A DNA stretch of 64,000 nt from Janthinobacterium sp. PC23-8 (GTDB lineage: Bacteria; Pseudomonadota; Gammaproteobacteria; Burkholderiales; Burkholderiaceae_D). Positions 33,111-42,355 of the stretch are shown one piece after another. The translations under genes and the position numbers were made by a program. A model generated the notes under the pieces. The model worked only from the letters and a program-made list of their open reading frames with translations, had not been told where the DNA came from and did no database searches. The stretch covers positions 111,426-175,425 of the forward strand of contig NZ_NJGY01000004.1 of NCBI RefSeq assembly GCF_002250505.1, given 5' to 3'. Numbering within the stretch: the stretch's first letter is position 1; every line of letters starts with the position of its first letter.

Positions 33111-36100
33111 TCATGCTGGCCTGGCGCTGATTTCCGCCAGCAGGGCGTGCAGGCGCGGCAGCGCTTGCGCCACGCGCGCCCAGTGGCCGCCGTCGGCCGC
33201 CGCTTCCATTTCCGTGCACAGCAGATGCAGGGCCGCTTCGTCGAGATAGGCGGCGCTGCCCTTGAAGCCATGCAGCAGGCGCCCGGCAGCGTCGCTGTCG
33301 CGCGCGGCCAGCGCCACGTCGAGTTCGGCCAGCCGGCCGGCCAGGTCCTGCGCAAAGGCGCGACGCAATCGCCGCCGCAGCGCCTCGCTGCCTGCGCCCT
33401 GCCCCGCCGGGGGAGCGGTGGCGGCCGGCGCCACGCCGAACAGCGCATCGAGTTCGGCCTGGCCGCGCGCCAGCAGCCGTGGCGGCATGGATGGCAGGGG
33501 CGGCAGCAGATGGCCGCGCGCCAACTGGCGCGCGATGGCGCGTCCCAGCAGGCAGTGCAGCGCCGCCTCGTCGACCGGTTTGCTGAGAAAGTCGTCCATG
33601 CCGGCGCCCAGGTAGCGGCTGCGATCTTCGTCGCTGGCGTTGGCCGTCAGCGCGACGATCATCACCTGCTGGTCGCAGACCGGCTGGTCCGGCAGGCCGC
33701 CGGCGCGTATCAGGCGCGTCGCCGTGGCGCCGTCCATTTCGGGCATGCGGCCGTCCATCAGCACCAGGTCGTAGCGCGTTTGCGTGCAGGCGGCCACGGC
33801 CAGCGCGCCATTGGCCACCACCTCGACCCGGTGCCCCAGGTCTTCGAGCATCACGCGAATGATGATCTGGTTGGTCGGAAAATCCTCGGCGCACAGCACG
33901 CGCAACTGGTGGCTGTGCGGCGCGAGCGCCACCTGCGGCACCAACAGCGGCGCCACGCCGTCGGCCAGCGGCACGGTGAACTGGAACGTGCTGCCCTGCC
34001 CCGGCACGCTGGCCACGGCGATGTCGCCGCCCATCAGTTCGACCAGCTGGCGGCAGATCGCCAGGCCCAGTCCGGTGCCGCCGTAGCGGCGCGTGGTGCT
34101 GGCGTCAGCCTGTTCGAATTTCTGGAACAGGCGCTCCATCGCATCGGCTTCGATGCCGATGCCGCTGTCGCTGACGGTAAAGCGGATCAGATTGGCCTGG
34201 CGCGCGCCCGGCGCAACCGGCGCCAGGCCGCAGCGCTCGACGCGCAGGCGCACGCCGCCGCGCTGGGTGAACTTGAAGGCGTTGCCGACCAGGTTGACCA
34301 GCACCTGGCGCAAGCGCGTCGGGTCGCCCACCACGAAGCCGGGCAGGTCGGGCGCCAGGTCGATCGCAAAGCCGATGCTGCGCGCGGCCGCCTGTTCCCC
34401 GAACAGGCTGGCCACGTTGTCGATTGCCGCGCCGAGCGCGAAATCGATGTTTTCCATGGTCAGCTTGCCCGCTTCGATCTTCGAAAAATCGAGCAGGTCG
34501 TTGATGATCGCCAGCAGCGACTGGGCATTGGCCTGGCCGCGCAGGATCTGTTCGCGCGTCGCTTCGTGCAACTGGCCGTCGCGCAGGGCAAAGCCCAGCA
34601 TGCCGATCACGCCGGCCAGCGGGGTGCGCATCTCGTGGCTCATATTGGCCAGAAATTCCGATTTCTGCCGCGTCGCGTCCTCGGCCTTGCGCTTGGCCAG
34701 GCGCAGGCTTTCCTCGTTTTGCGTCAGGCTGGCGTTGGCCAGCGCCAGCTCGTCGGCCTGGGCCCGCACCTCGATCTCCTTGGATTGCAGCTCCAGGTTT
34801 TTTTGCGACACCTCGGCCGTGCGCGCGCTGACCAGTTTTTCCAGCTTGCCCTGCTGGCGCCGCACGGCGCCCATGCGCTGGCGGTAGGCGCCGTAGATGG
34901 CGCCGACCAGCAACAGCACGGCCACGGTGCGGAACCACCAGGTCTTCCAGGTCGGCGGCAGGATGGTAATGGCCAGGGTGGTGCCGGTCTCGTTCCAGAC
35001 GCCGTCCTTGTTGGCCGCCTTGACGCGGAACACATACTCGCCCGGATCGAGATTGGTGTAGGTGGCAAAGCGCCGGCCGGCGTCCGTCATGACCCAGTCC
35101 TGGTCAAAACCTTCGAGCCGGTAAGCGAACATATTGCGCTGCGGCGCGGCAAAATGCAGGGCCGCGAACTCGAGCGAAAACACGCTCTCGCGGCTGGTCA
35201 GGGTCAGGCTGCGCGTGTGGTCGATGGCCGTGTGCAGCAGGTGGGCAAACTCGCCGCGCCCCACCGCGACGTGCTTGTTGAACACCTGCAGTTCCGTGAT
35301 GGCCACCAGCGGCGGCACGCGATTGTCGTGGATCTCGGCCGGCACAAAGGCGGTCATGCCGTTGAAGCCGCCGAAATACATGGTGCCGTCCTCGGCGCGC
35401 AAGGCGGCGCCGTCGAAGTAGGAGCCCTCGGCCGTGCCGTCGGCGCTGTCGTAGTTGCGAAACTGGCCGCTGCGCATGTCGAGCCGGGTGATGCCGCTGT
35501 TGGTGCTGAGCCAGAGCTGCTCGTTGTCGTCGCCGAGGATGCTGGCAACCGCATCGTCGGCCATGCCGTCCTTGCGCAGGAAGCGCCGGAAGCGGATGGC
35601 GCCCTGCGCATCGACATCCATGCGGTTCAGGCCATTGGCCGTGCCCACCCACAGCACGCCGCGTTTGTCCTCATGCAGGTAGTGCACTTCGTCGTGACTG
35701 AGACTGGACGCGTCCTTCGCATCGTGGCGGTAATGGCGGAAGGTGCCGGTGGCGCGCTCGAACAGGTCCAGGCCGTGGAAGGTGCCTATCCACAGCCGTC
35801 CCTTGCTGTCTTCCAGCACCGGGCGCACGGTATTGTCGGCCAGGCTTTCGGGCCTGGCGGGATCGTGGCGGTAGGTGGAAAATTTGCCGCTGGCGGGATC
35901 GAAATGGTGCACGCCGCCGCGCGTGGAGACCCACAGCTTGCCGCCGCGCTCGCCCGCCACATTGCGGATGGTGTCGCTGTTCGGGTCGCCCACGGCAAAG
36001 CGGGTGGTGGAAAAACGCCGCGTGGCCAGGTCAAAGCGGTGCAGTCCCGAACTGCCCCCCACCCACAGCGCGCCATCGCCGCGCGCGTACAGCGAGGTCA

Positions 36101-37364
36101 CCTGCTCGTCGCGCGACACGCCGGGCGTGGACTGGAAATCGAACAGTTCGGTGGAACCATCGCGCGTGTCATACAGTTTCAGGCCGCCACTGGTGGCCAG
36201 CCACAGCTTGCCGGCGCCCGCATCGGCCAGCGCGCGCACTTTTTTATCGGCCAGCGCGGCCATGTCGCCGGGCGCGCGCACCATGCGCGAAAAGCCGCCG
36301 CTGCCCAGGTCGGCCCGGCTCACGCCGTTGTACCAGGTGCCGACCCACAAGGTGCCGGCGCGGTCGCGGAACAGCGAGGCCAGCTGGTTGTCGGCCACGC
36401 TGACCTTGTCACCCGTCTGGTGGCGGAACTGCTGGAAGGTATCGCTCTCGCACTGCCAGCGCAGCAGGCCGTCGGCATTGCTGCCCAGCCAGACGGTGCC
36501 GTCGATGTCCTGGTACAGGCTCGACACGCGCAGGGCCGCAAAGCCGTGCTGCGGCCCCAGGCGCTGGCGCGAGACGGGCGGCTGGCCCTTGGCGCCCAGG
36601 CGCCAGCGCTCGGCGCCGGCGCGCGTGCCGATCCACAGGTTCTGCTCGCGGTCGACCAGCAGCGCATGGATCAGGTTGTATTTCGAGGCCGGCGACGGAT
36701 CGATCACAAAATGTTCAAAGCGTTCACCGCCGGGCGCCAGCATGTCCAGCCCCGTCACCGTGCCAATCCACAGACGGCCCTGGGCGTCGAGCGCCAGGCT
36801 CTTGATTTCGTTGTCGACCAGGCTGTCAGGATTGCCTGCTTCATGGTGCCAGCTGCGAAAGGCGCCGGTGCCAAGGTCGAAATGCTGCAGGCCGTCGGCA
36901 GTGCCGATCCAGAAACCGTGCACGCCATCGTCGACGATGGCGTTGATATGCCGGCTGCCGTTGCCGCGCTTGCCCTTGCCCTGGGCCTGGTAGTGGACAA
37001 AGCTCTGGGTGGCCGAATCGAAACGGTCCAGGCCATTGTCGGTGCCGACCCATAACTGGCCGCCGCGGTCGACATGCAGCACGCCGACCCAGTTGTCGGC
37101 CAGGCTGGCAGGGTCGCCTTCGATATTCTTGTAGACCACCGCGCGGTAGCCGTCGTAGCGGCTCAGGCCCGACTGGCTGCCGAACCACATGAAGCCTTGC
37201 GCATCCTGGGCAATGGCCAGCACCGATTCCTGCGCCAGGCCGTGTTCGACGCTGAGCTGGTCGAAACGCAAGGTGCGCGCCGGCGCCGCCCCGGCTTCCC
37301 CCCAGCCACCCACCAGCATGCACACCAACCACGCCACAGCGCATACACGTCGAAATACCCGCAC
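33111..37364 (-). CDS. Hybrid histidine kinase with periplasmic two-component propeller (HTCS-like, no HTH)
   Basis: 1417 aa. Domain order: signal peptide (1-26), many Reg_prop repeats forming two periplasmic beta-propellers (about 30-700; repeated LWVGTxxGL patterns), Y_Y_Y domain (about 710-800), membrane helix WWFRTVAVLLLVGAIYGAY, coiled coil, HisKA with MSHEMRTPLAG (His near 908), HATPase, receiver with LVLMDGRMPEMDG (Asp near 1204) and a C-terminal Hpt with LLHGFKGSAAYL (His near 1367). It should sense an extracytoplasmic ligand, often a glycan in this class, and run a phosphorelay. Unlike Bacteroidetes versions it has no DNA-binding output. The start is GTG (37362-37364) with a weak ribosome site. 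Confidence 0.92.
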   Translation of the reverse strand: MRVFRRVCAVAWLVCMLVGGWGEAGAAPARTLRFDQLSVEHGLAQESVLAIAQDAQGFMWFGSQSGLSRYDGYRAVVYKNIEGDPASLADNWVGVLHVDRGGQLWVGTDNGLDRFDSATQSFVHYQAQGKGKRGNGSRHINAIVDDGVHGFWIGTADGLQHFDLGTGAFRSWHHEAGNPDSLVDNEIKSLALDAQGRLWIGTVTGLDMLAPGGERFEHFVIDPSPASKYNLIHALLVDREQNLWIGTRAGAERWRLGAKGQPPVSRQRLGPQHGFAALRVSSLYQDIDGTVWLGSNADGLLRWQCESDTFQQFRHQTGDKVSVADNQLASLFRDRAGTLWVGTWYNGVSRADLGSGGFSRMVRAPGDMAALADKKVRALADAGAGKLWLATSGGLKLYDTRDGSTELFDFQSTPGVSRDEQVTSLYARGDGALWVGGSSGLHRFDLATRRFSTTRFAVGDPNSDTIRNVAGERGGKLWVSTRGGVHHFDPASGKFSTYRHDPARPESLADNTVRPVLEDSKGRLWIGTFHGLDLFERATGTFRHYRHDAKDASSLSHDEVHYLHEDKRGVLWVGTANGLNRMDVDAQGAIRFRRFLRKDGMADDAVASILGDDNEQLWLSTNSGITRLDMRSGQFRNYDSADGTAEGSYFDGAALRAEDGTMYFGGFNGMTAFVPAEIHDNRVPPLVAITELQVFNKHVAVGRGEFAHLLHTAIDHTRSLTLTSRESVFSLEFAALHFAAPQRNMFAYRLEGFDQDWVMTDAGRRFATYTNLDPGEYVFRVKAANKDGVWNETGTTLAITILPPTWKTWWFRTVAVLLLVGAIYGAYRQRMGAVRRQQGKLEKLVSARTAEVSQKNLELQSKEIEVRAQADELALANASLTQNEESLRLAKRKAEDATRQKSEFLANMSHEMRTPLAGVIGMLGFALRDGQLHEATREQILRGQANAQSLLAIINDLLDFSKIEAGKLTMENIDFALGAAIDNVASLFGEQAAARSIGFAIDLAPDLPGFVVGDPTRLRQVLVNLVGNAFKFTQRGGVRLRVERCGLAPVAPGARQANLIRFTVSDSGIGIEADAMERLFQKFEQADASTTRRYGGTGLGLAICRQLVELMGGDIAVASVPGQGSTFQFTVPLADGVAPLLVPQVALAPHSHQLRVLCAEDFPTNQIIIRVMLEDLGHRVEVVANGALAVAACTQTRYDLVLMDGRMPEMDGATATRLIRAGGLPDQPVCDQQVMIVALTANASDEDRSRYLGAGMDDFLSKPVDEAALHCLLGRAIARQLARGHLLPPLPSMPPRLLARGQAELDALFGVAPAATAPPAGQGAGSEALRRRLRRAFAQDLAGRLAELDVALAARDSDAAGRLLHGFKGSAAYLDEAALHLLCTEMEAAADGGHWARVAQALPRLHALLAEISARPA

Positions 37365-37376
37365 AATCGTCCAGTC

Positions 37377-37398
37377 AAAAAAATGCGCGATTGCGCAT
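37377..37398 (-). terminator. Intrinsic terminator of the patatin-like gene
   Basis: On the minus strand ATGCGC-AATC-GCGCAT, a perfect 6-bp stem, is followed by a T7 run (37377-37383). It abuts the stop codon of the patatin-like gene and separates it from the kinase gene. Confidence 0.7.
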
Positions 37399-38570
37399 CA
37401 GGCGGCGAAAAACGCCAGTACATCGTCCTTGCGGGCCTGCGTGTCGCGCTGTCCAAGACGAATCAGCTCGTTAGTATACGTTGATTCAAACAATAAATAC
37501 GACGCCAGCGCCGCACCCCGCGCTTCGGCCGCGCCGATGCCCGACAACATGGTGCGTATCGGCCGCGGCAAGCTGCCGATATGGCGGCTGGCGATCGCGT
37601 CGAGCCGCTCGGACGGCGCGATCACCAGCAACTCGACCGGCCGCAGCGCTGTCTTGCCCAATAATTCGGGCGGCAGCATCGATAACGTCAGGTTGATGCG
37701 GTTCAGGCGCTCGATATCGACCGCCAGCCCGTCGAGGAAGATCGACGACAGCGCATGGCCGGCGATCTGCGCCAGGCTCGGGTAGCGCGCCGATTCGGCC
37801 TTGCCGGGCGCCGGTTCCGTCATGCGCCCGGCGCCCACCACCAGCACCTTGTTCGCGCCCAGGTGGATGGCCGGCGAAATGGGCGCCAACTGGCGCATCG
37901 AACCGTCGCCGCAGTATTCCATCTGGCCGCCGATAAACAAGGGCACGGCCGGGAAGATAAAGGGAATCGCGGCCGAGGCCAGCAGGTGCTCGACGCCGAT
38001 CTGGTCCTGCAGCGCCAGGCGCTGGGTGCGCACCCAGGGAGCGATCTCGGCGCCGGTCTGGTAGAACGTCATGTGCCGGCTGCCCGAGTACGACGAGGCG
38101 GTGACGGCCAGCGCATGCAGGCGGCCGTCGGCCAGCGCCGCGTCCAGGCGCGGCAGGTCGAGCATGCGGTGCAGCAGGCTGACCAGCGGCGTGTTGTCGA
38201 GCAGGGAACTGGGCGGCGATGCATGCCACTGGCGCAGCAGCCAGCCGAACGACAGCAGCGACAGCCAGCGCGCGCCCGAACGGATCACGCCCAGCGAATC
38301 GGCGCGGTAGACCTGCTCAACCTGGATATGCTGCCACACGTCGAGCAGCTTTTGCACGCCTTCGCCGAAATGGTCGGCGCGGCAGGCCAGCGCGGTGGCG
38401 TTGATGGCGCCGGCCGAGGTGCCGCAGATAATGTCGAAGGGATTGCGCTCCGGCGCCCAGCCCGCTTCAAGCAGGATGGACGAGATCGCTTGCAGCACCC
38501 CCACCTGGTAGGCCGCGCGTGCCCCGCCGCCGGTCAGTATCAAGCCTGTTTTATTATTTTCCGTTCCCAT
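37398..38570 (-). CDS. Patatin-like phospholipase family protein
   Basis: 390 aa. It has the glycine-rich oxyanion loop LTGGGARAAYQVGVL, the nucleophile elbow GTSAGA (GxSxG), and the Asp of the Ser-Asp dyad in YCGDGSMRQ. It is a predicted lipid acyl hydrolase, cytoplasmic or membrane-peripheral, with no signal peptide. It is flanked by the kinase (33 bp, terminator between) and the dehydrogenase at 38664, and looks monocistronic. No clear Shine-Dalgarno precedes the ATG. Confidence 0.9.
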   Translation of the reverse strand: MGTENNKTGLILTGGGARAAYQVGVLQAISSILLEAGWAPERNPFDIICGTSAGAINATALACRADHFGEGVQKLLDVWQHIQVEQVYRADSLGVIRSGARWLSLLSFGWLLRQWHASPPSSLLDNTPLVSLLHRMLDLPRLDAALADGRLHALAVTASSYSGSRHMTFYQTGAEIAPWVRTQRLALQDQIGVEHLLASAAIPFIFPAVPLFIGGQMEYCGDGSMRQLAPISPAIHLGANKVLVVGAGRMTEPAPGKAESARYPSLAQIAGHALSSIFLDGLAVDIERLNRINLTLSMLPPELLGKTALRPVELLVIAPSERLDAIASRHIGSLPRPIRTMLSGIGAAEARGAALASYLLFESTYTNELIRLGQRDTQARKDDVLAFFAA

Positions 38571-38663
38571 GCGGGCAGATTAGCAGGCTCAAGATGCTTT
38601 TGGGAAAACTTGATGGCGGCGCTGTTGTTACGCCGCCATGGCCTGCTTGCCGCAAGGCAGCTT

Positions 38664-39422
38664 TTACTTCGGTTGCATGCGAATCGCGCCATCGAGGCGG
38701 ATGGTTTCGCCATTGAGCATCACGTTTTCAACAATCGCTTTCACCAGCTGCGCATATTCGTCGGGCTTGCCCAGGCGCGAAGGGAATGGCACCATCTTGC
38801 CCAGCGCATCCTGCACTTCGGCCGGCATGCCGAGCACCATCGGCGTTTCGAAAATGCCGGGCGCCACGGTCATCACGCGGATGCCGCTGCGCGACAGGTC
38901 GCGCGCCATCGGCAGGGTCAACCCCGCCACCGCTGCCTTGGACGAGGCATAGGCGGCCTGGCCGATCTGGCCGTCAAAGGCCGCCACCGACGCCGTATTG
39001 ATGATGATGCCGCGCTCGCCTTCGCTGGTGGCATCGAGCTTGCCCATGGCATCGGCCGCCAGGCGGCACATATTGAAGGTGCCGACCAGGTTGATGTTGA
39101 CCACTTTCTGGAACAGCGCCAACGGATGCGGGCCATCCTTGCCGACGGTTTTCGCGGCCGGCGCCACGCCGGCGCAGTTGACCAGGCCGCGCAAGGTACC
39201 CAGTTCGCTTGCCGCTGCCACCACCGCCAGGCCGTCTTCCTCCGATGTCACGTCGCATCGCACGAAGACGCCGTTCAGTTCGGCAGCCAGCGCCTGGCCG
39301 GCGTCGACCTGCACGTCGGCCAGCACGACCTTGCCGCCGGCAAGCGTGAGCATGCGCGCGGTGGCCGCGCCCAGGCCCGAAGCGCCGCCGGTGATGATAA
39401 ATACATTGTCCTGAATTTGCAT
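38664..39422 (-). CDS. SDR family 3-hydroxyacyl-CoA dehydrogenase (HSD17B10-like)
   Basis: 252 aa short-chain dehydrogenase. NAD-binding TGGASGLGAATARML, NAG-type motif NCAGVAP, catalytic Ser in NTASVAAFDG and YASSK (YxxxK) are all present. The overall look, including PFPSRLGKPDEYAQLV and NVMLNGETIRLDGAIRM, matches type 10 17-beta-HSD / 2-methyl-3-hydroxybutyryl-CoA dehydrogenases of isoleucine and short-chain acyl-CoA oxidation. A 16-bp palindrome lies 39 bp upstream and probably controls it. It is not in the acyl-CoA island's operons. Confidence 0.88.
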   Translation of the reverse strand: MQIQDNVFIITGGASGLGAATARMLTLAGGKVVLADVQVDAGQALAAELNGVFVRCDVTSEEDGLAVVAAASELGTLRGLVNCAGVAPAAKTVGKDGPHPLALFQKVVNINLVGTFNMCRLAADAMGKLDATSEGERGIIINTASVAAFDGQIGQAAYASSKAAVAGLTLPMARDLSRSGIRVMTVAPGIFETPMVLGMPAEVQDALGKMVPFPSRLGKPDEYAQLVKAIVENVMLNGETIRLDGAIRMQPK

Positions 39423-39460
39423 GAAGTCCTCTGTTGGTTTGAATGAATGTGCTTACATTA

Positions 39461-39476
39461 ACGTTTACGTAAACGT
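39461..39476. promoter_or_regulatory. Perfect 16-bp palindrome ACGTTTACGTAAACGT, probable operator
   Basis: An uninterrupted perfect palindrome in the 122-bp gap between the SDR gene and the SMR-like gene. Its ACGT half-sites resemble those described for MerR-family LiuR-type regulators of branched-chain acyl-CoA catabolism in Proteobacteria; that link is from memory and unverified. Confidence 0.6.
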
Positions 39477-39544
39477 CATGCCAGCGCTAATTGTAGCGAT
39501 TTTTTGCCTTGTAGCCAGCATTACTGCGGGCAGGACTGGAAGAA

Positions 39545-39886
39545 TCAGCGCGACAGCACGAAAGCGCCTGCCGTGATCAGGACGATGCCGGCTATTTTCG
39601 GCAGCGTCAGCGCCTCCTGCAACACGACGCAGCCGAGCACGGTGACCAGCGCCATGGTAATGGCAGTCATGGCGGGATAGGCCAGGCTGATCTGCAGTTT
39701 TTCCAGCGCCACCGCGTAGCAGATGAAGCCCAGCGCATAGGCGCCGCCGGCGCCGCCCAGCCAGGCCAGGCGCTGCAGGTTGATGCCGCCGCCGTGCTGG
39801 CCGGACATTTTGATCAACAAGGTGGCGGCAGCGCTGGCGATGGCAGCCATCGCGCACCAGAGGTATCCTGCAAAAACAGTATTCAT
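39545..39886 (-). CDS. Small four-helix transporter, SMR/EamA-like
   Basis: 113 aa with four hydrophobic segments, starting MNTVFAGYLWCAMAAIASAAATLL. A conserved-looking ISLAYPAMTAITMALVTVLG segment and VLQEALTLPKIAGIVLITAGAFVL match small multidrug resistance/EamA half-transporters, some of which flip polyprenyl-linked sugars. The ATG overlaps the upstream stop (ATGA, 4 bp), so expression is coupled to the membrane protein at 39883. Confidence 0.75.
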   Translation of the reverse strand: MNTVFAGYLWCAMAAIASAAATLLIKMSGQHGGGINLQRLAWLGGAGGAYALGFICYAVALEKLQISLAYPAMTAITMALVTVLGCVVLQEALTLPKIAGIVLITAGAFVLSR

Positions 39887-41148
39887 GGGCAATTTTCAGG
39901 TGAGTGCTGGCAGGCTGGCGCCGATGCCTGCGGCCTGGCCGGCTGCCCCCGGCCCTCGGCCGGCACGCGCACGGCGGCGGTGCCGAGGCGGGCACTGAGC
40001 GAACACAGCATCAATGCCATGGCGACAGGAATGAAAGCGTCGAACTGACGCGCTTCGTTGAACTGCCCCACCAGCGCCGTCATGACAAACAAACAAGGCA
40101 GGATGATGACGCCACGGCGCAGCGGCGACGGGGCATGGCGCCAGCCGGTGGCAGCCAGGGCATACCACAACAGCAAGGGCCACAGCTTGCGCACCAGCAG
40201 GCGCGGTTCGTCCTGCAGCAGATGGAGATTGAACATCAGCTTGCCGCCTTCCCAGGCCTGGTGCGCCGGCAGCACATGGAACAGCAGCAGGCGCACCAGG
40301 CCATACAAGAGCAGTTGCAGCGCAAGCCAGCCGGCCAGCGAGCGCAGCGGCATGCTGCCGAAAAACATGCAGGCGCTGGCGACGATCAGGAACAGCGTGA
40401 TCTCGTGATTGAAGGTGCCCACCACCAGCATCGCCAGATAAGGCAGCCATTCGCGCCGCAACAAATGGTAGAGGCAAAAGGCAAACACAAAGATGATGCC
40501 GATATCATAAAAGGTGTAGTACTCGAGCGTCGGCGCCCACATGCACAGCGCCAGCGCCTGCCCCATAAAGGCCAGGTCGCGGCGGATGAACCGGCTGGCC
40601 AGACGGCGCACCGCCCACAGCATCAGCACCACGGCCAGCATCTGCGCGCACAAGAAAGCCGCGATCGCGCCCAGCTGCGGCATCGCGTAGTGCAGCAGTT
40701 GCGCCGGGAAAATGAACAGCACGCGATGCTGGAACGGCGGCCGGCCTTCATAGGCCATGATCTGCTCGATCACATACCATTGTTCTTCGGTGCCGTAATA
40801 CGCCAGGAAACCCAGCGCCGCCGCCGCGTAGGTGGCAAAGATCAGGTAATCGCGCCAGTCACTGCCCGCAGCGAGAGGCCGGCGCAAACGATGCAGGGCC
40901 AGCGCTGCTGTGGCGGTCACGACCAGCCACAGGATCAGGCAAAAGGTCAGCAGCCCGTTGAGCTTGTCGAGGTAGAAATCGAGGGGATGCCTGCCGGCAT
41001 GCGCCAGCAGCCGGTTCAATGCCGGCAGGGACAGCCCCTGGTACATCTGCGTCAGCAGCGCGCCGCCAGCCAGGAAGGACATAACCAGCAGTACCGCCAT
41101 GCACAGGGAGAACAGCAGCAGTTGCCGGCGAAGGCGATCGAGGCTCAT
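39883..41148 (-). CDS. Polytopic membrane protein of unknown function
   Basis: 421 aa with about ten predicted membrane helices and a hydrophilic, Pro/Gln-rich C-terminal tail. Between helices there is YEGRPPFQHRVLF and WAPTLEYYTFYDIGIIFVF; layouts of this kind occur in GT-C-like membrane glycosyltransferases, but no diagnostic motif is seen and I do not assign a function. Coupling to an SMR-like half-transporter hints at lipid-linked sugar or envelope work. No good Shine-Dalgarno is visible upstream of the ATG. Confidence 0.7.
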   Translation of the reverse strand: MSLDRLRRQLLLFSLCMAVLLVMSFLAGGALLTQMYQGLSLPALNRLLAHAGRHPLDFYLDKLNGLLTFCLILWLVVTATAALALHRLRRPLAAGSDWRDYLIFATYAAAALGFLAYYGTEEQWYVIEQIMAYEGRPPFQHRVLFIFPAQLLHYAMPQLGAIAAFLCAQMLAVVLMLWAVRRLASRFIRRDLAFMGQALALCMWAPTLEYYTFYDIGIIFVFAFCLYHLLRREWLPYLAMLVVGTFNHEITLFLIVASACMFFGSMPLRSLAGWLALQLLLYGLVRLLLFHVLPAHQAWEGGKLMFNLHLLQDEPRLLVRKLWPLLLWYALAATGWRHAPSPLRRGVIILPCLFVMTALVGQFNEARQFDAFIPVAMALMLCSLSARLGTAAVRVPAEGRGQPARPQASAPACQHSPENCP

Positions 41149-41259
41149 GGGGAGTAGCGGGAAAGTTTAATCACCATGCAATTATAAACTTTGCATGATG
41201 ATTGTCGCATGATCTAGCCAAATAAATAACGATATAAACAGGCGCCCCTTGTAGCTTCT

Positions 41260-41706
41260 TTAGAAACACTGCAGGAACGCGCCATTGCGATGGCAGACGC
41301 GCCCATTGGCGTCGAGCGTGGCATTGCCGACGCCGCCGTCATGACGCATGCCCGAGGCGTCGCGGCAGCCGCCGCTGTCGCAGGAATTGATCGGCAAGGG
41401 CGCACCTGGCACCGGCGCATGGCTTGCCGGCGGCAGCGTTTGATGCTCAGTTTGATGCTCAGTTTGATATTCAATCACCGGTGGCGGCATGCGGGTGGCC
41501 GGCATGCGACCCATCACCTGCGGCACGGCCCGGCGCGGCGCCACCGGCGGCGCCGTGGCGCACGGTTCGATGGCCAGCCTGGTGGGGTCTTGCGGATCGA
41601 GGCGGCAGATCGGCAGCGCTGTGACGGGCACGGGATCGTTGGTCGCTTCCTGTCCGGCAGCCCAGGCGCCGCCGACGAACAACAACAGCAATAGGGTGGA
41701 TCTCAT
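41260..41706 (-). CDS. Small exported protein of unknown function
   Basis: 148 aa from ATG 41704-41706 (GGGAG upstream). An N-terminal signal peptide (MRSTLLLLLFVGGAWAAG) is followed by a Pro-rich region with the internal repeat EYQTEHQTEHQT and a C-terminal part with several cysteines (INSCDSGGCRDASG, GRVCHRNGAFLQC), which may form disulfides in the periplasm. I do not recognise a family. Confidence 0.65.
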   Translation of the reverse strand: MRSTLLLLLFVGGAWAAGQEATNDPVPVTALPICRLDPQDPTRLAIEPCATAPPVAPRRAVPQVMGRMPATRMPPPVIEYQTEHQTEHQTLPPASHAPVPGAPLPINSCDSGGCRDASGMRHDGGVGNATLDANGRVCHRNGAFLQCF

Positions 41707-41837
41707 CCGGTTCTCCCGCAAACGGTGATGACTGCATGGCAGGCCTGCGCGGCGCAAGACAGGGCCAGAGTAACGCTTTTTCAACAGTACCGGCGCGGGC
41801 CAGCCATCCGGACTCGTGGAGCCCGCCAGCAGCCTGG

Positions 41838-42329
41838 CTACCAGCGCGGCGGCGGCGTGTTCGGCGGCGGGGTGGCGGCATTGGCGGGCACCTGGCTCAT
41901 CATTTGGCCGGCGACCGGCACCTTGTGGCCGCTGGCGTACATGCATTGCTGGTAGGCGCTGTCATAGCGCTGCTGCATGCCATACGCAGAACTGTCGGCC
42001 GCGCCGGTGCCGGCCAGGCTGCCGAACACCAAGCCGGTGCCGGCGCCCACGCCAGCGCCATGGCCGCCATCGATGGCGGCGCCCGCTACCGCACCAAGCA
42101 CGGTGCCGAGCGCCGCGCTGCGCAGGCCACTGTCGACGCCGGCCTGCTGGGCCGAGGCGCCGCCGAGCTGCCCTTGCGCGTAGCTGCGGCACTGCAGGTC
42201 ATCGCTGCGAAACTGGTCAAAGCTCTTGCCCGTGCCGGGCAAGACCATCACCGATGGTCCGTTGGGCGTGACCGCGCAGGCGGCCAGCACCAAAGGCGCC
42301 AGCAATACCATCACGTGCATTCGTTTCAT
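41838..42329 (-). CDS. Glycine-zipper lipoprotein
   Basis: 163 aa. A lipoprotein signal with lipobox LAAC (Cys18) is followed by a GKSFDQFRSDDLQCRSYAQGQ motif, a Gly/Ala-rich glycine-zipper stretch (GTVLGAVAGAAIDGG, GAGVGAGTGLVFGSLAG), then YDSAYQQCMYASGHKVP. This matches YMGG-like/glycine-zipper outer-membrane lipoproteins common in Betaproteobacteria. Function is unknown. Confidence 0.82.
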   Translation of the reverse strand: MKRMHVMVLLAPLVLAACAVTPNGPSVMVLPGTGKSFDQFRSDDLQCRSYAQGQLGGASAQQAGVDSGLRSAALGTVLGAVAGAAIDGGHGAGVGAGTGLVFGSLAGTGAADSSAYGMQQRYDSAYQQCMYASGHKVPVAGQMMSQVPANAATPPPNTPPPRW

Positions 42330-42355
42330 GTTCCACCTCGCTGCTCAGGAAATCG

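Noticed and set aside
33021..37055. A 1344-codon open frame on the plus strand opposite the hybrid kinase
   Set aside because: It is the antisense of a well-supported kinase with clear domains; its composition (His/Gln/Arg/Gly-rich) is typical of reverse-complement frames in GC-rich DNA.
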